A DNA stretch of 64,000 nucleotides from Burkholderiaceae bacterium (GTDB lineage: Bacteria > Pseudomonadota > Gammaproteobacteria > Burkholderiales > Burkholderiaceae_B), in NCBI GenBank assembly GCA_030728985.1, contig JANQYI010000012.1, positions 62,001-126,000 on the forward strand, in the 5' to 3' direction. The first letter of the stretch is position 1; every line of letters begins with the position of its first letter. Shown here one piece after another: positions 1 to 10,076 of this stretch. Made by a program: the position numbers and the translations under genes. Under the pieces are notes generated by a model, which did not search any database, was not told the DNA's origin, and was given only the letters and a program-made list of their open reading frames with translations.

Positions 1-3000
1 CGTGCCTTCAATCCAGACGCAAGCGGGATCGTTGTAGGCACGATTGCCATCTTGGCTCAGTTGCGACAATACATACAACTGTTGTTGCGCTTCGCTCAGG
101 GGATATTTCTTGTTTTGTGACACAGAGGCCGCGCTAAACATTTCTTTCAGGCGTGTGATGTTTGGAAGATTTTCCATGACTAGGCTAGTCGACACACCAA
201 AATCGACAAAGCATGCGATTTCATCGACACCCATCTCAACCAAGCGTTGAATCATCGGGACACAGGCCTCTGGCGAACCGATCAAAGCCCGAGTTGCGAC
301 ATAGCGCTCGTAGGCTTTGCGCACGACGTAGTCTTTGTCTTCCTGACTGGCCCGATTCACGTCTTTGAGGTGCGCTGGCAAGCTTTCCGCCATGCTTTGA
401 AAGAGTGACAGGCTCGACAACAGATAATTGCACATCGGTTCGCGAGCCTGTTCGACTGCGGTTTCGTTGTTTTCGCAGAGGTAGCTGTGCATCAATACGG
501 CGACATGTCCGACACTGGCAGGGTGCCCAGCCTCTGCAAGTGCTTGTCGATAAATAGTTAGATTTTTTTCAAGGTCTTCGAGCGATTGTCCAAGCAGGTT
601 GGTCAATACACCCAACCCCATCTCTCCCGCTTTGCGGTAGGTCTCAGGATTGGCAACGACTGTGAGCCAACCGGAAAGCTCTGGTTGCTTGGGTTGTGGG
701 TAGACGCGCAAAGAAACGTCTTTTCCATCGCCGCCCTTGAACGAGACGCTCTCGCCACGCCAGAGTCGACGCACGGTATCGATGCCTTCGAAAGTCAGTG
801 CACGGTTATTACTAAAATTATCAGGCGCCAAGGCGAAGTCATTGGGATGCCAGCCTGAAGCAAAACTGATCCCAGCGCGACCATTGGAAAGATTGTCAAC
901 GACTGCCCATTCCTCGGCCACTCTCAAGGGATGGTGCAGAGGCATGACAACACTACCGGCACGCAATTGAATGTGCTTTGTTTCGCGGGCAAGTGCTGCC
1001 GCGAGTAAGGAGGGGTTGGGAGAAAAGCCGCCAAATTTATCAAAATGTCGCTCAGGTAACCAAATCGCACTGAAGCCATTTTGGTCTGCGTAGCGTCCAC
1101 CTTGAATCATCAGGTCGTATTTGTCTTGAGAGAAGGCAGCGTCATAGTTGCCAAAGAAGTACAAGCCAAACTGCGCGCTTTTGTTGATCGCGCTGGTGGT
1201 GGCTGTCACGTTAGTGGAGGAGATTGCAGTGACAGCGGTCGCAATCGCGGCTTTGCTTGTATTAAGCGCCAGAGTAGGTTTGCTCTGACCGCTTTTTGGG
1301 GGGAAAAATCCCCCGTCACGCATTTCCTGAATCGTTTCTTTGATCGCCTGAATGACGAAATTGATATCCTCATCTGTATGTGCGGTCGAGAAAAAGCATG
1401 CGCGCCATTCCCAGATGTAGACGCCTTTATCAAGCAGGTGATAATAAAACACTTCGAGGTTACCCGGAAACTTAAAGCCGAACGTCGAGGCGAAGGTCAC
1501 GACTCTCAAGGCAATCTCTTCCTCTTGGAAGAAGGTATTGAGCGTCTGGGCGAATGCGGCAGTCCTCTGGGTTAGACGCTCTTGCAAGGCAGGACCTTCG
1601 GCCTTGAGGTGACGCAGCGTCGCTAGGCAAGCTGCCATGGAAAAAGGATGTTGACAGAAGGTGCCGCCGAAATAGGTCCGTTTAGCCGTCGGATAAGACG
1701 CGTCACCGTACTGCCACATACCGCCATCGATACCGTCTAAATAGCGTGCGTCACCAGCCACTGCACCGATCGGAGTGCCTCCACCTACAATTTTTCCATA
1801 GGTTGCGATATCTGCCTTGATATTAAAAAGACCCTGTACGCCAGCCGGATGTGCTCGAAAACCGCTGACCATTTCATCAAAAATCAGTGCGACATCGAGC
1901 GCTTTGGTAAGTGCGCGCAGCTCTCGCAGGAATTCAATCGGTTGTAGATCGAGACGTCTACTTTGGACAGGTTCGACCAAAACAGCGGCGAGTTCGTGCG
2001 CATATTGACGAATGGTGACGAGAGACTCAGGATTGCCATAATCCAAAACAATCACGTCTTTTGCCACGTTCTTTGGAATCCCTGCAGCGACAGGCTTAGA
2101 GATCAACTCTCCGTCAGGTCCGCGGAACGACTCGGCAAGCGTCCCATCGGAGTGTCCGTTATAGGCACGATCAAAAATAACGATTTTGTCACGACCTGTT
2201 GCCGCGCGAGCGAGGCGCAACGCAATCATGATGGCTTCCGTGCCGGAGTTGGTAAAGCCAACGCGCTCGTGACCGGTCAGTTCGCAAAAGAGCTGCGAAA
2301 TCTCCGCCATGTATTCAGTACGCGGACCTAGCTGAAAGCCACGCTTGATTTCTTCTTCGAGAATCCCTTTCATGTGATCGGGACGCGAGCCAAACAACAG
2401 GACGCCGAAACCCATTGTCAGGTCGACATATTCGTTTCCGTCCACATCGCGCATACGCGATCCTGTCGATTCGACGCCGGAAAGGGGATAGAGGATCTCT
2501 TTGGTGGAAAAGCGAAATCCAACACTCGCGCGGCTGTCAGCCAAGGTTGGGCGACATGCTTGAGCCAGTGCTTTTGATTTAGCGGTTTTCTGTTGGTATC
2601 GCTCCATCAACGCATTTTGATGCGCAGTTTGTTGCGCCGTCATGCCAGAAGCCGCGGATGGATTGATAGGTGTGTTCAAGGCGCGTAACGGTGAGGAGCG
2701 ATCCTCGACTGGTGAGGTAGCAGGCGAAGTTGCCACAGTGGTAGGAGGTGCCGGTGCGACAGCAGGGACAGGCATGGCTACCGGACTCTTGGTCGAACCG
2801 CTCAGCATGGCGAATTGCTGAGATATTAATTGTGACTGAGCAAAGATCAGTTGTTGCATGGCAGACAAATGATCTCCCGAAAACGTCGGAGCGCTCATGG
2901 GCTGCACTGCAGCGCTGAGTATCTGCATCGCAGGCGCTGCCTGTGGTGCGACCAACGGGGTGGGGGCAAGACCATAGGTCGAATTGGCTGCGATATAGCG

Positions 3001-6000
3001 CGCGATGGCATCGAGGTTTGTGATTTCTTCGAAAAACTGTCTGATTTCGAGTTTCACGCCAAAGTTATCATCGATGACGCTGACCCCTGAGACGAGGACC
3101 AGTGAGTCGGCGCCCATCTCAACGAGTTGAGCATTGACATTAATTTCGCTCGGATCAAGACGCAGCAAACTCGAAAAAAGCTCACACAGTTTGGTCAGCA
3201 AGACCTGATGTCGCTGTTCCGTATCAACCTGCTTTGCTGGGTTGTCAGCGTGGCTCAGGAAGGGGGTGGTCATAGTCAATTCGTTCTGGTTAATCCAATA
3301 GCGTTTTCGTTGAAAGGGGTACGTAGGTAAGGCAACGCGCGTTTGTTTGTTTCCGATTTCAAAGCCAGTCCAATTGATAGAGAGACCGTGGACATAGGCG
3401 CTTGCAACACTTGCAGACATGTTTGCGTTGTCATTTTTTTCACTCTCGATTGAGTTGAGCCACGTGAGATCGGCGTTCGCTTGTCGACCTAGTTTCGACA
3501 GGACATTGCCCGGTCCAATTTCAATGAAAAGGGTATGGCCTCGCTCAATCAGTGACTGAAGGGCGAGGGCATATTTGACGGACTCGCGACAATGTCGCGC
3601 CCAATACGCGCCATCAAGCTTATCTTCTTTGCCGATCGGTCCGCCATTCAAGGCGGACACGTAGTGCAGCTTGGGTGCAGATGCAGGGATATCTTGTGCA
3701 AAGCTCTGGTACTGCTCCAGCATAGGATCCATCAAAGGAGAATGGAATGCATGGGTCACGCTCAGCGGTACTGTTTGAATGCCCAAGATGCGAAGGCTCT
3801 CTAGCGCCTCCTGCAGATGTGCCTTGTCACCGGCCACGACCGTATTGCCCGAGCTATTGAGAACAGCGATGTCGAGCGTTTGTTCATAGCCGACGATAGC
3901 CTGACGAACAGTCTGTTCATCTGAAAAGACGGCGACCATGCCACCGGCGTTACCGAGCGTCTCCATGAGCTTGGCACGCTGCGCGACCAATTGAATCGCG
4001 TCTTCAAGTGTCAGGATCCCAGCGATACAGGCTGCGGCATACTCGCCGATGCTGTGTCCGAGTGCGGCTGTCGGCTCGATGCCAAAGGAGCGCCAAAGTT
4101 GAGCGAGGGCATACTGGACGGCAAACAGTGCGGGTTGAGCATGACTGGCGCGTTGCAACAAGAGGGCGTGATCATCATCCGTTTGATGCAACAGAGCAGT
4201 CAGAGGGACGCTGAGCCAAGATTCGAGCAGTGTCTCGCAGGCATCAATGGCTGTCTTGTAGACGGGTTGGGTGAGATATAAATCCCTGCCCATGCCACTG
4301 AAAACACCGCCTTGTCCTGTAAAAAGAAAAACCGGACGTAAGGTCTTGGCGGGAGCGGGAGGGCTTATTTTGACTGCAGGGTCGAATTTTCCTTGGCAAA
4401 CATCCGCCAACGCCGCCGTAAGAGCCAATTTATCTTGAGTCGTGATGGCGAGTCGATGCGCAAAATGACTCCGACCTGTATTCAAGTTGTAGCAGAGCTC
4501 AGCCAAAGAAATTTGCTTGCCCGCCGCACTCTGAAGGTACTGTCTGATTTGATTGCACAGTGCATCTAGGGCCGGTTTAGTTTTGGCCGAAAGGGCTAAC
4601 AAATGATACTGTTTATCGATTTGTGCGCTGAGTTCTTCGTGGTCTGTATGCGGGGATTCTTCGACGATAAGGTGTGCATTGCTCCCACTCGCTCCAAAAG
4701 CACTCACAGCTGCCAGTCTCGGGTGACGTTGATCGCGGCGCCACGCAAGTGTTTGCGCTACGGGTTCAAGGTTTAAACCCGTCCAATCGATACGTGTATT
4801 GGGTTGAGTAAGATGTAGCGTCGCAGGTAAAGACTCGTGCTTGAGTGCAAGCAAAAGCTTGATAAAGCCCATGACACCGGCCGCAGATTCAAGGTGTCCG
4901 ATGTTGGACTTGATCGAGCCGACTCTCAGGGGGGTCAGACGCCCAGGGACATTGCCCAGCACGATGCCAAGAGACTCTGCTTCGATGGGGTCGCCAAGCG
5001 AGGTCCCTGTACCATGTGCCTCAACATAATCGATATCTTTTGGATCAATCCCCGCTTTATCCAGCGTTCGGCGAATCAGTTGTTGTTGAGCAGCCCCATT
5101 GGGAACGGTAAAGCCACTACTGGTACCATCCTGATTGACGCTCGAAGCGCGAATCAAACCAAGAATCTGATCCCCTGCCGCGAGCGCATCTGAGTAGCGC
5201 TTGAGGACAACGATGCCGCAGCCTTCGCCACGCACGTATCCATCGGCGGCATTATCAAAGCTCTTGCAGCGACCATCCGGCGCCATCATGCCTGCAGCCG
5301 ACAATGTGACATAAAGCAAGGGTGAAAGCGTCAGATTGACACCGCCAGCAAGTGAAATATCGCATTCGCGTGCCCTTAAGGCCGTGCATGCAAGATGAAT
5401 CGCTGTCAAGGATGAGGAGCAAGCCGTATCAACGGCCATGCAGGGGCCTTGCAAACCCAGAACATAGGAGAGTCTACCGGCGCAGCCATTCAGAGGTGTG
5501 CCGGTGTTGAAGTAGGGGTTGACTTCGTCGTCGCGCGCATTGTTGGCTTGAAGCAAACCATAGTCGCTTGCAGTCACGCCGACAAATACACCGGTTTGCG
5601 TTCCTTTCAGTGCAGTGGCGGGAATGCCGGCATTCTCAAGCGCTTCCCAAGTGACTTCGAGTAAAATTCTTTGCTGCGGATCCATGCCTTCGGCTTCGCG
5701 CACGGAGATATTAAAAAAGTCAGGCTCGAATTGATCTGCGCCTTGGATAAACCCACCATGACGGGTGTAGGATTTTCCTGGTTTGCCAGGCTTTGGGTCG
5801 TAGTACTGATCGGCATTCCAGCGTTCGGCCGGCACTTTTTGAATCGCATCACGACCTTCACTGATCAGTTGCCACAATTCCTCAGGGTTGTTAGCCCCAG
5901 GCGCGCGACATCCTATGCCGACAACCGCGATCGATTCGCGTGCATCATGCTCAAGGCGATCAACTTTTTTTCGCAGCTTTGAAATCGCAGCGTACGCTTT

Positions 6001-6039
6001 TTGTAGGGGAGAGAGCGCCGAAGTCGTATTTTCGCTCAT
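1..6039 (-). CDS. Hybrid PKS-NRPS: KS-AT-ACP-aminotransferase-monooxygenase-C (3' end outside window)
   Basis: The reading frame is open from the ATG at 6039 to base 1 (2013 codons, no stop) and continues off the window. Domains by approximate residue: N-terminal docking helix 1-35; ketosynthase 37-460 with TACSSS near 205 and EAHGTGT; acyltransferase 570-870 with GHSIGEY and the HAFH signature typical of malonyl-CoA selection; ACP with MGADSL near 977; an Ala/Pro-rich linker; class III (GSA-type) aminotransferase 1170-1560 with the PLP lysine in TYGKIVGGG near 1415; luciferase-like monooxygenase 1620-1955 starting FGLYFFGNYD; then the first motif of an NRPS condensation domain (PLSEAQQQLYVLSQL). 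In microginin and puwainaphycin synthetases this order turns a beta-ketoacyl-ACP into a 3-amino-2-hydroxy acyl chain and passes it to an amino acid. The ATG overlaps the stop of the upstream PKS gene (ATGA), so the two are probably translationally coupled. Function is inferred from domain order; the adenylation domain and amino acid lie outside the window. Confidence 0.93.
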   Translation of the reverse strand, partial: MSENTTSALSPLQKAYAAISKLRKKVDRLEHDARESIAVVGIGCRAPGANNPEELWQLISEGRDAIQKVPAERWNADQYYDPKPGKPGKSYTRHGGFIQGADQFEPDFFNISVREAEGMDPQQRILLEVTWEALENAGIPATALKGTQTGVFVGVTASDYGLLQANNARDDEVNPYFNTGTPLNGCAGRLSYVLGLQGPCMAVDTACSSSLTAIHLACTALRARECDISLAGGVNLTLSPLLYVTLSAAGMMAPDGRCKSFDNAADGYVRGEGCGIVVLKRYSDALAAGDQILGLIRASSVNQDGTSSGFTVPNGAAQQQLIRRTLDKAGIDPKDIDYVEAHGTGTSLGDPIEAESLGIVLGNVPGRLTPLRVGSIKSNIGHLESAAGVMGFIKLLLALKHESLPATLHLTQPNTRIDWTGLNLEPVAQTLAWRRDQRHPRLAAVSAFGASGSNAHLIVEESPHTDHEELSAQIDKQYHLLALSAKTKPALDALCNQIRQYLQSAAGKQISLAELCYNLNTGRSHFAHRLAITTQDKLALTAALADVCQGKFDPAVKISPPAPAKTLRPVFLFTGQGGVFSGMGRDLYLTQPVYKTAIDACETLLESWLSVPLTALLHQTDDDHALLLQRASHAQPALFAVQYALAQLWRSFGIEPTAALGHSIGEYAAACIAGILTLEDAIQLVAQRAKLMETLGNAGGMVAVFSDEQTVRQAIVGYEQTLDIAVLNSSGNTVVAGDKAHLQEALESLRILGIQTVPLSVTHAFHSPLMDPMLEQYQSFAQDIPASAPKLHYVSALNGGPIGKEDKLDGAYWARHCRESVKYALALQSLIERGHTLFIEIGPGNVLSKLGRQANADLTWLNSIESEKNDNANMSASVASAYVHGLSINWTGFEIGNKQTRVALPTYPFQRKRYWINQNELTMTTPFLSHADNPAKQVDTEQRHQVLLTKLCELFSSLLRLDPSEINVNAQLVEMGADSLVLVSGVSVIDDNFGVKLEIRQFFEEITNLDAIARYIAANSTYGLAPTPLVAPQAAPAMQILSAAVQPMSAPTFSGDHLSAMQQLIFAQSQLISQQFAMLSGSTKSPVAMPVPAVAPAPPTTVATSPATSPVEDRSSPLRALNTPINPSAASGMTAQQTAHQNALMERYQQKTAKSKALAQACRPTLADSRASVGFRFSTKEILYPLSGVESTGSRMRDVDGNEYVDLTMGFGVLLFGSRPDHMKGILEEEIKRGFQLGPRTEYMAEISQLFCELTGHERVGFTNSGTEAIMIALRLARAATGRDKIVIFDRAYNGHSDGTLAESFRGPDGELISKPVAAGIPKNVAKDVIVLDYGNPESLVTIRQYAHELAAVLVEPVQSRRLDLQPIEFLRELRALTKALDVALIFDEMVSGFRAHPAGVQGLFNIKADIATYGKIVGGGTPIGAVAGDARYLDGIDGGMWQYGDASYPTAKRTYFGGTFCQHPFSMAACLATLRHLKAEGPALQERLTQRTAAFAQTLNTFFQEEEIALRVVTFASTFGFKFPGNLEVFYYHLLDKGVYIWEWRACFFSTAHTDEDINFVIQAIKETIQEMRDGGFFPPKSGQSKPTLALNTSKAAIATAVTAISSTNVTATTSAINKSAQFGLYFFGNYDAAFSQDKYDLMIQGGRYADQNGFSAIWLPERHFDKFGGFSPNPSLLAAALARETKHIQLRAGSVVMPLHHPLRVAEEWAVVDNLSNGRAGISFASGWHPNDFALAPDNFSNNRALTFEGIDTVRRLWRGESVSFKGGDGKDVSLRVYPQPKQPELSGWLTVVANPETYRKAGEMGLGVLTNLLGQSLEDLEKNLTIYRQALAEAGHPASVGHVAVLMHSYLCENNETAVEQAREPMCNYLLSSLSLFQSMAESLPAHLKDVNRASQEDKDYVVRKAYERYVATRALIGSPEACVPMIQRLVEMGVDEIACFVDFGVSTSLVMENLPNITRLKEMFSAASVSQNKKYPLSEAQQQLYVLSQLSQDGNRAYNDPACVWIEGT

Positions 6040-9000
6040 CGTGGCGTGTCCGTCTGGTTCAAAGCATCTAATTCTTGATCGATCAATAATACTAACTCAT
6101 CGTCTGAGAGCTCTTCAATCTTAGTTGGTGAGGCCGTTGAGCGCTTGTTTTTTGAAACGGCCTGGGTCTCAACAGCAGATGAACGCTCTTGTGTGAAAAT
6201 TTTCGTCAGTAAATGCGTGGTGAGTGTGTCAATCGTGGGGTAATCGAAAACAATCGAGGGGGGGAGGGTTTTGGCAACCAGATCTTCGAGAGACAGCCTG
6301 AAGTCAACCGATGAAATAGAATCCATGCCCATATCAAAAAAACCACGTGTGCGGTCGGGTAGTTGACCCGATGGAAAATGCAGCACCACCGCAAGAGCAT
6401 GCTGGAGCTTATGAGCGAGAAACTCTGGTTGCTCACTTTCGAGAATATCTGTTAATTCGACATGCAGAGAGGAGGGTGCAGTGGCGGCAATCGCCCCTTG
6501 AGGTTGAGAGGCCGTCGAGGCAGCACGTTTGGTGGTCAGCATATTAAAGAGGGGCTGAGGACAACGTGTTTCGAAGAGGTGACTGATTCGGCTCCAATCA
6601 GCCTGAACAACTGCAATTTGCGCGAGGTTGCTAAAAAATAGATGCGACATCGCCTCTTGCGTTAATGTGGGATCCAAGGGTGAAAATCCGTTTGAGGTGG
6701 CAAGCGCCAAAGACTTTTCGTCAACCATGCCACCCACTGACCAAGGACCCCAGTTAATACATACGGCTTTTAGACCTTGTTGTTGTCGATACTCTGATAA
6801 TCCATTTAAAAACTGATTGGCGGCCGTGTAATGTGACAGACCATGGGTGCCGATCAGACCCGCAATCGAACCATAAAGCACAAAACAGTCAAGATCGAGT
6901 GTCTGAGTCAATGTATGTAAATACCAGGCGCCAAGCGCCTTGGGTAACATGACGGCGTTCATAGCTTCTTGCGACATCTCTACCAAGGCATCATGACGTA
7001 TGGCACCGGCCGCATGAATGATGCCTCGTAAAGGCATCTTATCCGTACTCAATCGATTAAGGAGCTGAGCAAGCTGAGCCACATGAGTGATGTCAACAGC
7101 TTCACTTTGGATCAAACATCCCGTTAAACGAAGCCCCTCAATTTCCTGACGCACGTGTTCGGTCGGAGGTGTCCTGCTGATCAGTACGATTTTTCCTGCC
7201 CCTTGCCTAGCCAAGGTTTTCGCAGCTTGCAAGCCGAGAGCACCGTGACCACCCGTAATGAGATAGGTTGCATCGGCGCGCGCGGTACGTTTTGGTGAGT
7301 TCGACTTTACGTCGGATAAGGCCAATATCTCAGCAGACGCAGATTTGAGTCTTTTGACGAGACCCCTCGCGTGTTGATCTTGATCGATAAAAAGTGTTGC
7401 CACTTCAGCTTGATCAGCTAAAAGCGTTTCTGCTGCAAGTCGAAACTGTTGAATAGTAGGTTTCGTGTGTTTGCCTGACGAAAAACTCATGATGCCGCCT
7501 CGCAAGGCGGGATACTCAAGAAAAATAGAGCGCAGCAAGCCTTCTGCGGCAAAGGCAAAGGGTGCAGTCTCTGAGATCGTCGTCGCTAACGCACTTTGTC
7601 CAACACTGACGAGCCATAGCTTGGGTGGCGTTGGAGATATGGCGAGTTTTTGCGCGAGCTTCACCAGGTAACCGCAGAACTCAGTGAGTTTGAGCGGCTG
7701 TTCAATCAAGGTGTGTTGAGCGGGCCAGGACACCATCACATCTGTCGGGCGTCCCGTCTCATCAGACTGACTGAGAAGTGCCTCAGAACTTGGATAGGTG
7801 GATACAGTTGCACCCATGGACTTTAGCGCATCTGCAAACTCTGAGAGTCCATGATCGATGCAAAAGATGCGAGCAGAGTGAAAAGTACGTGATGCAGCTT
7901 CAGATGAGAAAGCGATGTCCTGCTCGACCCATTCAGTAATGAAGGCATTGGCCGCCAAAGCGGGATCGGTCAAGGTGATAGATGATTTTTCTCTATTCGA
8001 TTCGTAGACGGGTGAGCGGCTCCAGTAACGTTGACGGTCAAAAGCATAGAGTGGCAAGGTGATGCGTCGTTGCCCCTTCGGTCTCTCTGCATGTTGCCAG
8101 GCGAGATCTTGATCGGTGATGCACACTTCGGGCATTGGCTTGCCATCAACAAACGCTTTTAAGCCTTGAACCAATTCTTTCGCGCTGGATCCGGCGAGAG
8201 CGATTCGATGTTCAAAGCGGGTGCGTGTGGTGAGCGCAGACAGGCAAAAATTGTTCAGTGCATGCTCAGGCGTATTCTCGAGAGCTTCGATATAACGCTG
8301 AGCGAGTTGTCGCAAACTGGTGATTGAGCGGGCGGATAGGCAAAGTATGAAGGGCTTTACTGCTGATGGATCAGGGTCTTGCTTTGACGCGAGTGTATGC
8401 AACTCAGGCGTCGTCAAAGGGGGCTCCGCAATCACAATATGCGCATTGCTCCCGCTAAATCCAAAGGAGCTCAGCCCTGCATAGCGGGGCTTTTCACGTT
8501 TTGGCCACGCTGTCAGTGCTGTGAGTACTTCGATGGCAGGCTCACCCCACATAATGTGTGGATTCGGAGAGTGGAAGTGCAGATTTCCGGGGATTGCCTC
8601 ATGTTGCAAGGAAAGAATGATTTTCAATAATCCACCCAGACCTGCGACCGGCTCCATATGGCCGATATTTGATTTTGCCGACCCCACTTTAAGTGCTTGG
8701 GGTCTATTCGCTCCGAGTGTTTGTGAAAGTGCCTCGACTTCGATGGGGTCGCCAAGGCTGGTGCCCGTTCCATGGGCTTCTACATAGTCAATTTCTTGAC
8801 GTTGTAAGCCAGCATCCGCAAGGGCTTCCTGAATGACCGCTTGTTGGGCTCGGCCGCTCGGCGCGGCCAGTCCGCTGGTTTTTCCATCTTGATTGGTGGC
8901 TGAGCCTTTAATGAGTGCGAGGATACGATCTCCATCGCGCAGTGCATCGGCTTCGCGCTTGAGCAATACGAAGGCGCACCCTTCGCTTCTTACATAGCCA

Positions 9001-9830
9001 TTGGCTGCCGCGTCAAAGGTTCGGCATTTTCCGTCTGGAGAGATCGCTTGAAGTTTTGAAAAAGCGATGTGTACTTCGGGTGACAAAATCAAATTGACTC
9101 CGCCTACCAAGGCCATGTCAGATTCTTTGGCCCGCAAACTTCTTGTCGCGAGGTGTAAGGCGACCAGAGAGGATGAACATGCTGTGTCTAATGTAATACA
9201 AGGACCCTGCAAGCCAAGCGTGTAGGAAATTCGGCCTGCCGCTGTGCTGGAAGTGCTACCTGTCAAAGAGTAGGCATCGATACTGTCGAGATTGCCGGAG
9301 TGACGATGATGGCGAGAGTAGTCGTCGCCAGACATCCCCACATAAACCGCTGTCCTTGTATTCTTGAGAGAGTCGGGCGCAATACCCGCGTGCTCGATAG
9401 CCTCCCAGCTCAATTCGAGCAAGAGTCTTTGCTGCGGATCGAGCGCATTGGCTTCTTTTGGCGAGATCCCGAAAAAACTTGCATCGAAAGCATCGACTTC
9501 GATATCCAGAAAGCCCGCTTTTGAACAATACATCCGGCCTGGCGCGCTAGGATCTTCTGACAAGTAATCAGCGGCAATCCATCGTGAAGGAGGCACCTCA
9601 GAAATCGCATCACGTCCTGATTTCAAAAGATCCCAGTAAAGATCCGGACTATTCGCACCACCCGGAAAGCGACAGGACATGCCAATCACCGCAATGGATT
9701 CTTTGGCGCGCAAGTTGGCATTTTCTTCTAAAAGTTGACGGATCGTGAGACTTGCCTTTTCCAGTGCGGCGCGAAAAGCCGCTTCACGCTCATTGAGCTC
9801 TGGTGTGGGCTTAAGACTCGCGTCAGACAT
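6036..9830 (-). CDS. Type I PKS module lacking an acyltransferase: KS-KR-ACP (1264 aa)
   Basis: An N-terminal coiled docking segment (residues 10-45) precedes a ketosynthase (50-470) with TACSSS near 216, EAHGTGT and KSNIGH. The KS-to-AT linker (about 495-560) then runs straight into the post-AT linker LPLYAFDRQRYW near 597. The roughly 300-residue AT expected between them is absent, so malonyl must come from another AT, either the cis ATs of the neighbouring proteins or a trans AT. A ketoreductase follows (nucleotide motif TGGHGALG near 862; catalytic Ser in YGSIAG and Tyr in HYTAAN near 1001), then an ACP with DMGMDSI near 1168 and an acidic C-terminal docking tail. With no DH or ER, this module should leave a beta-hydroxyl. 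It sits between the loading PKS and the aminotransferase PKS and overlaps the next gene by 4 bases. Confidence 0.94.
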   Translation of the reverse strand: MSDASLKPTPELNEREAAFRAALEKASLTIRQLLEENANLRAKESIAVIGMSCRFPGGANSPDLYWDLLKSGRDAISEVPPSRWIAADYLSEDPSAPGRMYCSKAGFLDIEVDAFDASFFGISPKEANALDPQQRLLLELSWEAIEHAGIAPDSLKNTRTAVYVGMSGDDYSRHHRHSGNLDSIDAYSLTGSTSSTAAGRISYTLGLQGPCITLDTACSSSLVALHLATRSLRAKESDMALVGGVNLILSPEVHIAFSKLQAISPDGKCRTFDAAANGYVRSEGCAFVLLKREADALRDGDRILALIKGSATNQDGKTSGLAAPSGRAQQAVIQEALADAGLQRQEIDYVEAHGTGTSLGDPIEVEALSQTLGANRPQALKVGSAKSNIGHMEPVAGLGGLLKIILSLQHEAIPGNLHFHSPNPHIMWGEPAIEVLTALTAWPKREKPRYAGLSSFGFSGSNAHIVIAEPPLTTPELHTLASKQDPDPSAVKPFILCLSARSITSLRQLAQRYIEALENTPEHALNNFCLSALTTRTRFEHRIALAGSSAKELVQGLKAFVDGKPMPEVCITDQDLAWQHAERPKGQRRITLPLYAFDRQRYWSRSPVYESNREKSSITLTDPALAANAFITEWVEQDIAFSSEAASRTFHSARIFCIDHGLSEFADALKSMGATVSTYPSSEALLSQSDETGRPTDVMVSWPAQHTLIEQPLKLTEFCGYLVKLAQKLAISPTPPKLWLVSVGQSALATTISETAPFAFAAEGLLRSIFLEYPALRGGIMSFSSGKHTKPTIQQFRLAAETLLADQAEVATLFIDQDQHARGLVKRLKSASAEILALSDVKSNSPKRTARADATYLITGGHGALGLQAAKTLARQGAGKIVLISRTPPTEHVRQEIEGLRLTGCLIQSEAVDITHVAQLAQLLNRLSTDKMPLRGIIHAAGAIRHDALVEMSQEAMNAVMLPKALGAWYLHTLTQTLDLDCFVLYGSIAGLIGTHGLSHYTAANQFLNGLSEYRQQQGLKAVCINWGPWSVGGMVDEKSLALATSNGFSPLDPTLTQEAMSHLFFSNLAQIAVVQADWSRISHLFETRCPQPLFNMLTTKRAASTASQPQGAIAATAPSSLHVELTDILESEQPEFLAHKLQHALAVVLHFPSGQLPDRTRGFFDMGMDSISSVDFRLSLEDLVAKTLPPSIVFDYPTIDTLTTHLLTKIFTQERSSAVETQAVSKNKRSTASPTKIEELSDDELVLLIDQELDALNQTDTPR

Positions 9831-9833
9831 GAT

Positions 9834-10076
9834 TCATTTTCGACTATTCAACAGTCGTAGTCGTGAGAATCGAAAACTGCATGCGTTCAAGAGGAGCATG
9901 ATCGGCTTCGAAGACATAGCTATCGCAGAGTGAAAAATCGGCTCTAAGTGTGGGCAACAGAATTGGCGGTAGGCCGAAGCACTTCCACCGGTAAAGGGCA
10001 GGAAAAATAGTCTGATCTTTGCAGTAGGGTTTCGAGCAGGGCAAGTTACACAGCTATTAAATTTTGTGGATATCAC
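9834..10076 (-). pseudogene. Remnant of a type II thioesterase gene with an internal deletion and frameshift
   Basis: The frame opening at GTG 10076 (overlapping the upstream PKS stop as GTGA) encodes 80 residues. Residues 22-38 (RLFFLPFTGGSASAYRQ) match the start of type II thioesterases of the GrsT/SrfAD family. Beyond about base 9963 this frame stops resembling the family, but a second minus-strand frame in the same DNA reads LLPTLRADFSLCDSYVFE, which is the family segment normally about 130 residues further on. The GxSxG nucleophile region and the C-terminal Asp/His region are missing. I infer a deletion near 9963 that also shifted the frame, plus 3' truncation. An intact enzyme is about 240-250 residues and removes misprimed acyl groups from carrier proteins. 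The surviving frame still links the two PKS genes, overlapping one stop and ending three bases before the next ATG. Confidence 0.8.
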
